From the NCBI RefSeq assembly GCF_900156825.1, contig NZ_FTOV01000018.1, forward strand, positions 1-64,000: 64,000 nucleotides of DNA, in the 5' to 3' direction. The notes below the pieces were generated by a model. The model worked only from the letters and a program-made list of their open reading frames with translations. It was not told the DNA's origin and did not search any database. The stretch is from Chryseobacterium gambrini (GTDB lineage Bacteria > Bacteroidota > Bacteroidia > Flavobacteriales > Weeksellaceae). Positions within the stretch are counted from its first letter, which is position 1, and every line of letters starts with the position of its first letter. The translations under genes and the position numbers were made by a program. Below are positions 28,763-37,357 of the stretch, piece by piece.

Positions 28763-31399
28763 TTATGGCTGATTATTGACTTTTATCGCAAGGCTTTTTA
28801 ACCCGGATTCATGAGAAGTTCCGCCGTAGAAAATGGTATAATCTCCTGCTTTTGGAGCCAGATCATCCACTTTTTCATCATAAAATTTGAAAGAATCATT
28901 AGAAATAGTTAACCGGATATTTTTTGTTTCTTTAGATTTAATCAGGGTTCTTTCAAATGACCGTAAAGTCTTTACTGGCGCCAAAGCATCATTATTTCTT
29001 TTCACATACACCTGAATCACTTCCTCACCATCTCTTTCCGAATTATTGGTGACAGGAACTGTAATCGTTACATTTTCATTGGATTGGAGAGAATTTTTAT
29101 CCAAATAAGCATTTCCATAAACAAACTCCGAATAACTCAGCCCATGTCCAAATGTGTACAATGGTTTTTCGGTCATATAACGGTAGGTTCTTCCCTGCAT
29201 ATCATAGTTTTCAAAACCCTTATGTTTAGCTGTTTTAGAAAGATTATTATCGAGCTGTTCCAGATTTTTGTAGAATGTAACCGGCAATCTTCCCGCCGGA
29301 TTGTAATCTCCCGCCAGAACATCTGCAACCGCCGTTCCGCCCGATTGTCCGCCATACCATGCATTCAGTAAAGCATCATAATTTTTTTCGTCCTGCGCTA
29401 AACCTAATGAACTTCCTGTACAAAGCACAAAAACGACTGGTTTTCCTGTCTTGCGCAATTCAGCTAATAAATCACGCTGAACTTTCGGTAAATCAATGGA
29501 CGTTTTATCGCCTCCTTTGAAGCCTTCTGCATTCACCATCATTTCTTCACCTTCCAGACTTGGCGAAAGTCCACCCGCAAAAATAATGACCTCTGCATCT
29601 TTCACTTTTTCCCGAACGGCAGCAAAATTGACCGGATCTTTTCTGTATACATCGAAAGTGATGCTTACATATTTTCCTTTTTGGGTGTGACGTAATTCAA
29701 TTTGATATTCTCTGCCTTTTTCCATTTGTATAGGAAATTCAGAAGGATGCCTTGCATCGGGACCTTTTCTTGTGGCAATTTCTTTTCCGTCAACAAAAAG
29801 TGTGTAAATATCTGATGTGGAAGGTGAAAAAATGACATCGCCGGTGTAAGAACTTTTGAAAACGCCGGAAATAATTGCCGATGTATTTTCCCTTCCCACA
29901 TTGGGAGCAAGCTGGGTTCCGCCAAAACTGTTGTAATTGATTCCGCTTTTATTGACTGAAATATTAGCCGGAGTTCCTTTGAATTCATTATTGTTGAAAA
30001 ATGCTACTTTCATTCCTTTTTCGCCGTTTTTCCGGCTTAAAAAATTCTGATAAAGCGAAGTTCTGGAAGATGGATCAGCAACTTCGGTTCCTTTTTCATA
30101 AATAATTTCAGCATTTGGAAATTTGTTTTTAATTCCATCTAAAATTGTTACAATAGATGAAGGTGTTCCGTTATAATTTCCCAACTGCATCAGTCCGTCA
30201 TCTGCATTTGGACCAACGACTGCGATTTTTTTGATGTTTTTATTCAAAGGCAAAACATTCTTCTCATTTTTCATCAATACAATTGATTTATGAGCCATTT
30301 TTAAAGCCTGTTTTTGATGCTCCTCAGAATCCACAACCGAATATGGAATGGAGTTCCAGTGAACAGAAGCTTTTGGATCGAGCATTCCGAGCTCAAACCA
30401 ACCTTTCAGAATTCTGCGCATAGAAACATCCAAGTCTTTTTCTGTAATCAATCCGCTTGCTAAAGATTTGTTTAAATTATTGTAGGTGTCGCCACATTCT
30501 AAATCCGTGGAGTGTTTCAGGGCATCTGCAGCGGTGCTTTTCTCATCGGGATGTGTTCCGTGGTATTGTTTCTGATAGAAATCCGCCAATGCCCAGCAAT
30601 CGGAAACGACCATTCCGTCGTAGTTCCATTTTCCGCGGAGAATTTCTGTCAATAAAGTATTGTTCGCACAGCAAGGCTGACCATCGAACGCATTGTAAGC
30701 ACACATCACTTCCCTTACATTTCCTTCTAAAACCAAGGCTTTGAAAGCCGGAAGATAAGTTTCATACAAATCTCGTCTGGAAACTTCTGCGTTGTACGAA
30801 TGCCTGTTCCATTCGGGACCGCTGTGTACAGCGAAGTGTTTTGCGCAGGCATGGGTTTTAAAATATTTCGGATCATTTCCCTGAAGACCTTTTACGGCTG
30901 CAACGCCCAGTACAGAAGTCAGATAAGGATCTTCGCCATAGGTTTCCTGACCTCTTCCCCATCTCGGATCACGGAAAATATTAATATTCGGAGTCCAGAA
31001 CGTCAAACCTTCATAACGTCCGGTTTTTTGAGACTCATCAAAAGATCTGTTGTATTTTGCTCTCGCTTCGTCGGAAATCATTTCAAAAGTTTTAAAATGT
31101 TCCGGAACATCCCACGCTGCTGCCATTCCGATTGCCTGAGGAAAAACCGTTGCGGTTCCTGCTCTTGCAACACCGTGAAGCGCCTCGTTCCACCAACCAT
31201 AACCGGGAATTTCCAGCCTGGGAACTGCTTTGGAATTATCCATCATCATTCCGATTTTTTCATCAACCGTTAATAACCCGAGCAGATTTTCGATTCTTTG
31301 TTCTACCGGAAGATCAGGGTTTTGGAAAGGGTATTTTAAATTCTGTGTGTACGAGAAAGCAGAGATGACGATTGATATATTGAACAGGAGTTTTTTCAT
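28763..31399 (-). CDS. GH3 beta-xylosidase/beta-glucosidase with PA14 domain
   Basis: 878-residue secreted GH3 enzyme. After a signal peptide come the (beta/alpha)8 domain (nucleophile Asp in VVSDCWALADF), the alpha/beta sandwich, an inserted PA14 domain (about 440-570, SYTGDVIFSPSTSDIYTLFVDG), and a C-terminal fibronectin-III-like domain. The SDCW nucleophile motif and long insert are typical of Bacteroidota beta-xylosidases. With GH51 it would liberate arabinose and xylose from side-chain-containing oligosaccharides. The gene has its own AraR-type site. Confidence 0.9.
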   Translation of the reverse strand: MKKLLFNISIVISAFSYTQNLKYPFQNPDLPVEQRIENLLGLLTVDEKIGMMMDNSKAVPRLEIPGYGWWNEALHGVARAGTATVFPQAIGMAAAWDVPEHFKTFEMISDEARAKYNRSFDESQKTGRYEGLTFWTPNINIFRDPRWGRGQETYGEDPYLTSVLGVAAVKGLQGNDPKYFKTHACAKHFAVHSGPEWNRHSYNAEVSRRDLYETYLPAFKALVLEGNVREVMCAYNAFDGQPCCANNTLLTEILRGKWNYDGMVVSDCWALADFYQKQYHGTHPDEKSTAADALKHSTDLECGDTYNNLNKSLASGLITEKDLDVSMRRILKGWFELGMLDPKASVHWNSIPYSVVDSEEHQKQALKMAHKSIVLMKNEKNVLPLNKNIKKIAVVGPNADDGLMQLGNYNGTPSSIVTILDGIKNKFPNAEIIYEKGTEVADPSSRTSLYQNFLSRKNGEKGMKVAFFNNNEFKGTPANISVNKSGINYNSFGGTQLAPNVGRENTSAIISGVFKSSYTGDVIFSPSTSDIYTLFVDGKEIATRKGPDARHPSEFPIQMEKGREYQIELRHTQKGKYVSITFDVYRKDPVNFAAVREKVKDAEVIIFAGGLSPSLEGEEMMVNAEGFKGGDKTSIDLPKVQRDLLAELRKTGKPVVFVLCTGSSLGLAQDEKNYDALLNAWYGGQSGGTAVADVLAGDYNPAGRLPVTFYKNLEQLDNNLSKTAKHKGFENYDMQGRTYRYMTEKPLYTFGHGLSYSEFVYGNAYLDKNSLQSNENVTITVPVTNNSERDGEEVIQVYVKRNNDALAPVKTLRSFERTLIKSKETKNIRLTISNDSFKFYDEKVDDLAPKAGDYTIFYGGTSHESGLKSLAIKVNNQP

Positions 31400-31475
31400 T
31401 TAATCAAAACAAAATATTTTATGATTAGAAATCTTTAATTATTACATCATCCAATTAAGAATTTTGTAATGAAAA

Positions 31476-31518
31476 CAAATATAAGATTCTCCGTTAAATA
31501 AATGTAAAAAAAACACTT
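31476..31518 (-). promoter_or_regulatory. GH3-GH51 promoter and AraR-type operator
   Basis: Operator, plus-strand reading AAATGTAAAAAAAACACTT at 31500-31518, then 16 bp to the minus-strand -7 element TATATTTG (31476-31483). Flanks AAATATAAGATTCT and TTAAATAAATGTAA are shared with the araB promoter, which suggests duplication or strong constraint. Confidence 0.72.
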
Positions 31519-31540
31519 ATTATTTTTTTATCGGAGAAAA

Positions 31541-31576
31541 CAAAGCCATCAAAATATTATACTGATGATGGCTTTG
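31541..31576 (-). terminator. Rho-independent terminator after GH30
   Basis: Perfect 11-bp stem CAAAGCCATCA/TGATGGCTTTG with a 14-nt loop; on the gene strand it runs into TTTGTTTTC. It lies about 25 nt after the GH30 stop and separates that unit from the GH3-GH51 promoter. Confidence 0.85.
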
Positions 31577-31599
31577 AATGAAATTAACTGATATACAGA

Positions 31600-34329
31600 T
31601 TATTGTTTAATAAATTTCTGTGATCCTATTTTCTGGTTTCCGGATGAAATTTCAATAAAATAGGTTCCTGCAGAAAAGTTGCTGATTCCGATACGATTTT
31701 TTCCGGCATTCATTTTCAATCCCGATTTTACCAAGCCCCCTCTTGCATCATAAATTTTAGCCGTTGCATCCTGAGTTTTTAATTCAACAAAAATTTCCGT
31801 TTTTGCAGGATTAGGATAAAGCTTTATTGCATCTTTCTGCAGACTGTTTTCCTGTGCAGCCAATACTGAGAAATTTAGAGGAAGCATATTTGCGGAATAC
31901 AGATTTTCTTCGGTAAGATATGCTCTGAAAGGATTAATCATCGGCTCGTTTCCTGCAACAACTTTGTAAAATCCTGTTACTCCGCCTTCTGTTTTCAAGA
32001 CATAACTATTAGCCGGAACTTTTATGGTATGATATACTCCGTTCATCTGATTTACGGTAATGGCTTTTGGTGTAGAAACGTTACCTGTCCCTGTAAAAGT
32101 ATAGTTTCCTGTCGCATTCACAAGTACCGGAGTATTGGCAGGAATTGTTCCGCCAGAAATCTGGGTTCCCGAAACTGCTGTTGCGCCCGGCGACATAAGA
32201 TATACCGCTACTCCTGAAGGAATATTGGCTTCAAAAGGTAACAGCAAAGTTTCATACCCGTTAAAAGTTCTGCTGTAAGAAGCTGATGTCGTGCTGAAAT
32301 TAAACGGAACCTGAAAATCTTTGCCCAAATCTGAAAGGACAAGGCTGGAACAAGCTGTTCCGGAAATTACATTGTTTGAGGTAGAATTTACATTAGAATT
32401 CACATAAAAAATGTTATTTGAATTTACGCTTAGAGGCTGCCAGTTATTTGAAGGGGTAATTCCTGCAGTTGTCCTGAAATCCAGTGAGGTAAAGTAGCCG
32501 TTTTCCAATGCGTCCATTAGATTGCTGTCGTTGTCTGAATAGGTTCCGCCAAATTTTAAAGCAATTTCGTTGCCTATATTAAAATAAACATCTCCTAAAT
32601 TTAAGGTAAGAACGGAACTATAATTTGAATTTCTAAGTCCTAAAATTCCTTTGCAACCGTCGGAAAGCACCTGTCTCGAAATATCGAGGGTAATATCAAA
32701 ATTTCCTCCTGTCGGAAAATTGATCCTTCCGTAGTTGAAAGATTTTGCAATACCCTGACTGTTGATATAATACAGAGTCGTATTATCTGAATAGCTCTGT
32801 CCGGCTGTAGTGTAACTGTTAACGTGTAAAATCAGCTTGTTGTATCTGTCATTCAACTGAAGATAACCGTTTGAAGCAGTCATATTATTACTGATCAAAG
32901 GACTTGGATTGGAAAATGTTACCGTTGTATTACTGATGTTAAAAGCAGTTCCGAAAGCGGAATTGGTGGTTGTTTGTGTCTCGATTTTATTGTAATGGAT
33001 ATTTCCGCCTGTCATCAGAGAAACCGGTCTGTCGCCACTTTTATTGAATACGAAAGTCATGACGCTGGATGGAGCGATATCCGCTCCGGGACGGAAAGTG
33101 GGTGTACTGAATGAAATCGGCGTGGTCACCATATTGGAAGAAGCATTTGTGAGTACTTTTGTTCCCGATGTGGTATAAAAAGGCAGATCGACCTTCAGAT
33201 TATAAGTATTGGCAGAAGAATTAATGACCATCAAAACAATCTGGTTACCATCTGCGGAAATATAGGAAGATCCCTGTAAAGCTCCGGTTTTATCTTCCCA
33301 TTTGGCATCAATTCTTGTTTTTCCTGTTACGTATTTTGCATAATGGGAAAGGATATAACCTCTTTTAGACATCACTCCTGTTGGTGTTCCGTAGGTTCCG
33401 TCGCCCATTAATCCGTAATATCTTTTTGAAGCATAATGAATCCACGCATTGATATTTCCGAGCATGGAATTATTGATGCTTGAAGCAAAGTTAAAAGCAT
33501 CAAGGTTCCAGCTAAAATCACGCGGAGTCTGGCTGCCTGAGTTCCAATTAATCAGATATTCTGTCTGCCAGATTTCTTTATTGTAATTCTGGAACTGTTT
33601 GTAAGCCGACTGCATTAATCCGTACTGATGCCCTCCGTAAACTTCAAAATTTGCCATAGTAGCAGTATTCAACATTGCATTGGCAAAATTATCGGTAAAG
33701 CCTACACTTTCCGGTGCAATCACTTTGCAGTTGATGAGATGCCCGTAATCTTTTACAAAAGTCGCTATCTGAGTAGGAGTCCAGATACATCCCTGATATT
33801 GAGCCATTTCGTCCGGTTCATTCTGAATAGAAATATAATCCAGATCCACTCCATTTGTTTGTAAATAGGTAACGAAACTGTTGAGATACAATGCATAATC
33901 CTGATAATTTTCAGGCTTTAAATATCCGATCTGCTGGACTCCGTTGGCGTCTGTATACACGGCATTCACATGGTTATTGGTTTTCCAGGCTGCAGGCATC
34001 GTCCACGGACTTGCGAAAATGGTAAGCCCTATTGATTTTGCCAACTGTGCCGTTGGTAATACAGCGCTCCAGTTGTTGCTGTCTTCCGGAATATAAAGCC
34101 TCATGATATTATAGCCTCCTTCGCTTCCTGATCCCCAAAGCGTCTGAATTTCGGAAGTCGTCATGTGATTGTAAGCGAACTGCGGACTGCAGACAAATCC
34201 TCCGAATCCTTTTATTTTCTGATACGAGGTATTTTTATCGATTTTAACGGTGGTAAGCTGTCCGTAAAAAAAACAGCTAAAAAGCAGAAAAACAGATTGA
34301 ATTGCTAAAAAGTTTAAACGTTTTTTCAT
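31600..34329 (-). CDS. GH30 glucuronoxylanase-like enzyme with T9SS sorting domain
   Basis: 909-residue secreted glycosidase. The signal peptide ends near FFYGQ. The GH30 barrel has acid/base Glu in ISIQNEPDE and nucleophile Glu in EIWQTEYLIN, followed by the side beta-domain (to about 445). A long Ser/Asn/Thr-rich middle of beta-type sequence follows (unrecognised except for a common Bacteroidota YTFTGTG/PFRAYL module). The last 75 residues form a type A T9SS domain (LYPNPAKTEIFVEL through GTYFIEISSG), so it is likely surface-exposed or released. GH30 xylanases of this type often cut beside glucuronic acid branches. Confidence 0.9.
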   Translation of the reverse strand: MKKRLNFLAIQSVFLLFSCFFYGQLTTVKIDKNTSYQKIKGFGGFVCSPQFAYNHMTTSEIQTLWGSGSEGGYNIMRLYIPEDSNNWSAVLPTAQLAKSIGLTIFASPWTMPAAWKTNNHVNAVYTDANGVQQIGYLKPENYQDYALYLNSFVTYLQTNGVDLDYISIQNEPDEMAQYQGCIWTPTQIATFVKDYGHLINCKVIAPESVGFTDNFANAMLNTATMANFEVYGGHQYGLMQSAYKQFQNYNKEIWQTEYLINWNSGSQTPRDFSWNLDAFNFASSINNSMLGNINAWIHYASKRYYGLMGDGTYGTPTGVMSKRGYILSHYAKYVTGKTRIDAKWEDKTGALQGSSYISADGNQIVLMVINSSANTYNLKVDLPFYTTSGTKVLTNASSNMVTTPISFSTPTFRPGADIAPSSVMTFVFNKSGDRPVSLMTGGNIHYNKIETQTTTNSAFGTAFNISNTTVTFSNPSPLISNNMTASNGYLQLNDRYNKLILHVNSYTTAGQSYSDNTTLYYINSQGIAKSFNYGRINFPTGGNFDITLDISRQVLSDGCKGILGLRNSNYSSVLTLNLGDVYFNIGNEIALKFGGTYSDNDSNLMDALENGYFTSLDFRTTAGITPSNNWQPLSVNSNNIFYVNSNVNSTSNNVISGTACSSLVLSDLGKDFQVPFNFSTTSASYSRTFNGYETLLLPFEANIPSGVAVYLMSPGATAVSGTQISGGTIPANTPVLVNATGNYTFTGTGNVSTPKAITVNQMNGVYHTIKVPANSYVLKTEGGVTGFYKVVAGNEPMINPFRAYLTEENLYSANMLPLNFSVLAAQENSLQKDAIKLYPNPAKTEIFVELKTQDATAKIYDARGGLVKSGLKMNAGKNRIGISNFSAGTYFIEISSGNQKIGSQKFIKQ

Positions 34330-34591
34330 AATGTTTTAGTTTTAATTTTGATCATTTTTCAGTAAAGTATGGAATAAACAATCCCCTTCAAGACGGTTTA
34401 TTATTGAAAAACCATCAAGAAAATTCCCTGAACTGTATCAGGCAGCGGATTTTAAATAAAGTTTTGTTACAAAGCTTCTGCTGTTTTCCTTGTCCTATAT
34501 TTGCTGAAAACAATATTTAAAGAAAGAGAATGATAAATTAGATTAATGTTTCATAAGCAAAGCATTGATTGTTATTACTATTTGCTGATTT

Positions 34592-37114
34592 TCAGTGAAG
34601 AATTTCACTTTCGGGTGCCCCCAGATAAGAAGGCTGTAAACCTCCCGTATCGATCAGTATTTTTTCAAGAACGATTCCCGGCTCAAGAACTCTGAATCGC
34701 AGCGTATGTTTTCCGGGTTGTGAAATCTGGTGTCTCGTTGCAGATTTAATAATATGTTCGGATTGCCATCTTCCCAATTCGCCTCTGTAATGACCATTGA
34801 AATTAACTATCTGCGGCGTTCCGCCATCAAAGGAAATCTCATAACGCAATCCTTTATTGTGATTAAAATTCAAAGTCGGCGCCAATAACAACTGGACTTC
34901 GAATTCACCTTTGGATTCAAAATTCATATCATATTCCAGATAAATATTTTCATCCGCTTTTGGATAGGCATTCTGTGGAAAGGTAGTCACGCCGGATTTA
35001 GTTTTCCCAAAATCCGGAATCACTTCCCAATGAATTCGGTCTGAATGGCTGGTTCTCGCAAAATTTTCCGCTTCTATCGAAATATAGCCATTTTTCTCCT
35101 GAAATATTTTTTCTTTGGAAGCGTTATCATCATATACATAGGTTACTTCAGGCATTATATTTTCTTTTCCGTCTGCCCAGGTTTTGTATCCTATTCTCAT
35201 CTGATCCATCATGTGTTTCCATTTCCCACCGGCAATTTCATTATTGTATTTATGATCCAGATATGCATTTCTCTCAAAGCATTCTTTTACCTTGTCCGCA
35301 AAATAATTTGCTTTTAAATCGTATCTGGCAGCCAATTCCTTGTTTTTGGCAATGGCATAATACATTTCATACAAATTACTGCATGCATCAATGGGATAAA
35401 GAACTAACTGATAATAGGCATCCTGATATTCTGCAGGGATCTGTTCTTTCAGGCGCAATGCATCAACAGCCAATGCTCTGTAATCATTTAAAACAGTTTC
35501 GAATTCATGGTAGTTTTCAAGACTGTATGTTTTGCTGTCCAGTGTTTCGGGTGTAACGCGACGGTTGTATTTCGCATACAGATTAATCATTCTCGCAATT
35601 TCTTTGGCGTGCTTTTCACCAAACTGCTGTGCTGACCATCTTTCGGTATATTCTAAAAGATTTTTTGAATTGAACTGCTTCGGATTCCAGGCCATTTCAA
35701 GGAAAAAACTGATGGGAAATTCCATCGGTTTCAAATCTCCGACATTTACCACCCAAACTTTATCCACTTTATGTTCGTAGGAAAGATTCATCTGTTCCCA
35801 AACTCTTTGAATCGGATTGATATTGATCCATTTTGAATTTCTCGGTCCGCCTACATAATCGAAGTGGTAATACATCCCGTAACCGCCTTTGTGTAAAGGT
35901 TTTGAAAGATCGGGAAGTTTTCTCACATTGCCCCAGTTATCATCACAGAATAATAGAATTACATCATCCGGAACCCGCATTCCTTTGTCATAATACTCCT
36001 GAACTTCTTTGTACAAAGCCCAAACCTGCGGTGTTTTTTCTACTTTTTTACCGGTCACCTCAGCGATGATTTTTCGTTGGTTTTTCACTACTTTTTCGAG
36101 AAGGGAGATATTCGTTCCCTCTCCCATCGCTTCATCACCATCGCCGCGCATTCCGACTGTTACTAATTTTTCCCAGTTTTTACTTCTTTCAAGCCCCAAT
36201 TTCCAAAATTCCTGCAAAACTTTTTCATTTTTGGAATAATCCCAGACATTCGGTAAATTATTCTTCTTAATATACCGATGCCAATCGGTCTGAGCCTGAG
36301 CCATTGGTTCATGATGCGAAGTTCCCATAACAATTCCCATTTCATCGGCTAAAGATCCGTTTAAAGGATCATCGCCATAGAAAGCTTTTCCCCACATGGC
36401 AGGCCAGATGTAATTTCCTTTCAGCCTTAAAATCAGCTCAAAAACTTTTTCGTAAAATTTAGAATTGATTCCTCCAAAAGTTGCTCTTGCCCATCCTCCC
36501 AATGAAGGTTCTTCATCATTCAGAAAAATACCACGGTATTCTACTGCGGGCTCTCCGTCTGTATACATTCCTTTTTTGAAGTATACATTTTCTTTTTTCT
36601 CAACCGGAACATCTGCCCAGTAATACCATGGCGAAACCCCGATTTGCTGAGACATTTCGTAGATGCCGTAAATGGTTCCTCTTTTGTCGCTTCCGGCAAT
36701 GACGATTGCTTCAGAAACGCCGGGAAATGGATGGCTTACATTCTGAATGATGTATTTTTCATTTTTCCCTGTTAAAGATTTTCCATCAATTTTTTTCTGT
36801 TTAATGAGATCATCAATTACAGATTTTGTTCCGACTGTCCCGATGATGATTAAAGGAGAATTCATTTCCGAAACCTGATTCAATATATTGGGTTCACTTC
36901 CTGTTACTTTCTGAAAATCGGACTGCAGATTTTTAACTGCTTTCAAAATTCCTGTATCTATTCCGGAACTGATAAGAATCGAAAGGCTAACTGATTTTTC
37001 TTTCAATACGATTGTTTCCGCATTTTTTTCTGTGCTGATGAAAGGTTCTGTTGCATTGAGCTGTAAACAGCATCCGAATACCATGACGAGAAAAAATATT
37101 TTTATCTGATTCAT
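34592..37114 (-). CDS. GH115 xylan alpha-1,2-glucuronidase
   Basis: 840-residue exported GH115 enzyme (signal peptide ends near LQLNA). Conserved blocks include YRGIFLNDEEPSLGGWA, FGGINSKFYEKVFELILRLKGNYIWPAMWG and GTSHHEPMAQA, then LFCDDNWGNVRKLP, all typical of GH115. A C-terminal beta-sandwich (about 690-830) closes the protein. GH115 removes glucuronic acid from internal xylose residues of intact xylan, unlike GH67, so the two together strip the whole polymer and its fragments. It is 262 bp upstream of the GH30 gene in the same direction. Confidence 0.94.
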   Translation of the reverse strand: MNQIKIFFLVMVFGCCLQLNATEPFISTEKNAETIVLKEKSVSLSILISSGIDTGILKAVKNLQSDFQKVTGSEPNILNQVSEMNSPLIIIGTVGTKSVIDDLIKQKKIDGKSLTGKNEKYIIQNVSHPFPGVSEAIVIAGSDKRGTIYGIYEMSQQIGVSPWYYWADVPVEKKENVYFKKGMYTDGEPAVEYRGIFLNDEEPSLGGWARATFGGINSKFYEKVFELILRLKGNYIWPAMWGKAFYGDDPLNGSLADEMGIVMGTSHHEPMAQAQTDWHRYIKKNNLPNVWDYSKNEKVLQEFWKLGLERSKNWEKLVTVGMRGDGDEAMGEGTNISLLEKVVKNQRKIIAEVTGKKVEKTPQVWALYKEVQEYYDKGMRVPDDVILLFCDDNWGNVRKLPDLSKPLHKGGYGMYYHFDYVGGPRNSKWININPIQRVWEQMNLSYEHKVDKVWVVNVGDLKPMEFPISFFLEMAWNPKQFNSKNLLEYTERWSAQQFGEKHAKEIARMINLYAKYNRRVTPETLDSKTYSLENYHEFETVLNDYRALAVDALRLKEQIPAEYQDAYYQLVLYPIDACSNLYEMYYAIAKNKELAARYDLKANYFADKVKECFERNAYLDHKYNNEIAGGKWKHMMDQMRIGYKTWADGKENIMPEVTYVYDDNASKEKIFQEKNGYISIEAENFARTSHSDRIHWEVIPDFGKTKSGVTTFPQNAYPKADENIYLEYDMNFESKGEFEVQLLLAPTLNFNHNKGLRYEISFDGGTPQIVNFNGHYRGELGRWQSEHIIKSATRHQISQPGKHTLRFRVLEPGIVLEKILIDTGGLQPSYLGAPESEILH

Positions 37115-37157
37115 AATCTTTTATTTTCTATTTAAATAAAATTTGAATGGCTTATTA

Positions 37158-37245
37158 AATTGAACCCTTTCAGGGTTCGGATTTTATTCATATTTCTTTC
37201 CATAGGTTTGTACCTATGGCTATTGATATTGAATCCTTCGGATTC
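37158..37245. repeat. Family A repeat downstream of the GH97-GH115 junction
   Basis: A half copy (GAACCCTTTCAGGGTTC, 37162-37178) followed by a full copy (37200-37245; GGTTTGTACCTATGG and GAATCCTTCGGATTC). Directly followed by a family C copy. Confidence 0.75.
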
Positions 37246-37255
37246 TTTGAGTGCA

Positions 37256-37351
37256 GCGAATCTCTTCGCAGCCCGACTTGAACGGAGCTCTTTTTGCCGC
37301 AGCAAAGCGGAGGCAAAAAAGCGGGAGTGGAAGGCGGAAAAAGCTGCCCAA
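37256..37351 (-). repeat. Family C repeat after GH97
   Basis: CGCAGCCCGACTTGAACGGA through AAGCTGCCCAAAA; arms AGCTCTTTTTGCC and GGCAAAAAAGCG can pair across a GCAGCAAAGCGG loop. It ends within about 8 nt of the GH97 stop codon. Confidence 0.8.
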
Positions 37352-37357
37352 AACCAA

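Noticed and set aside
34493..34505. Plus-strand TATATTTG upstream of GH30
   Set aside because: Matches the -7 consensus but no plus-strand gene or transcript follows it; chance match in AT-rich DNA.
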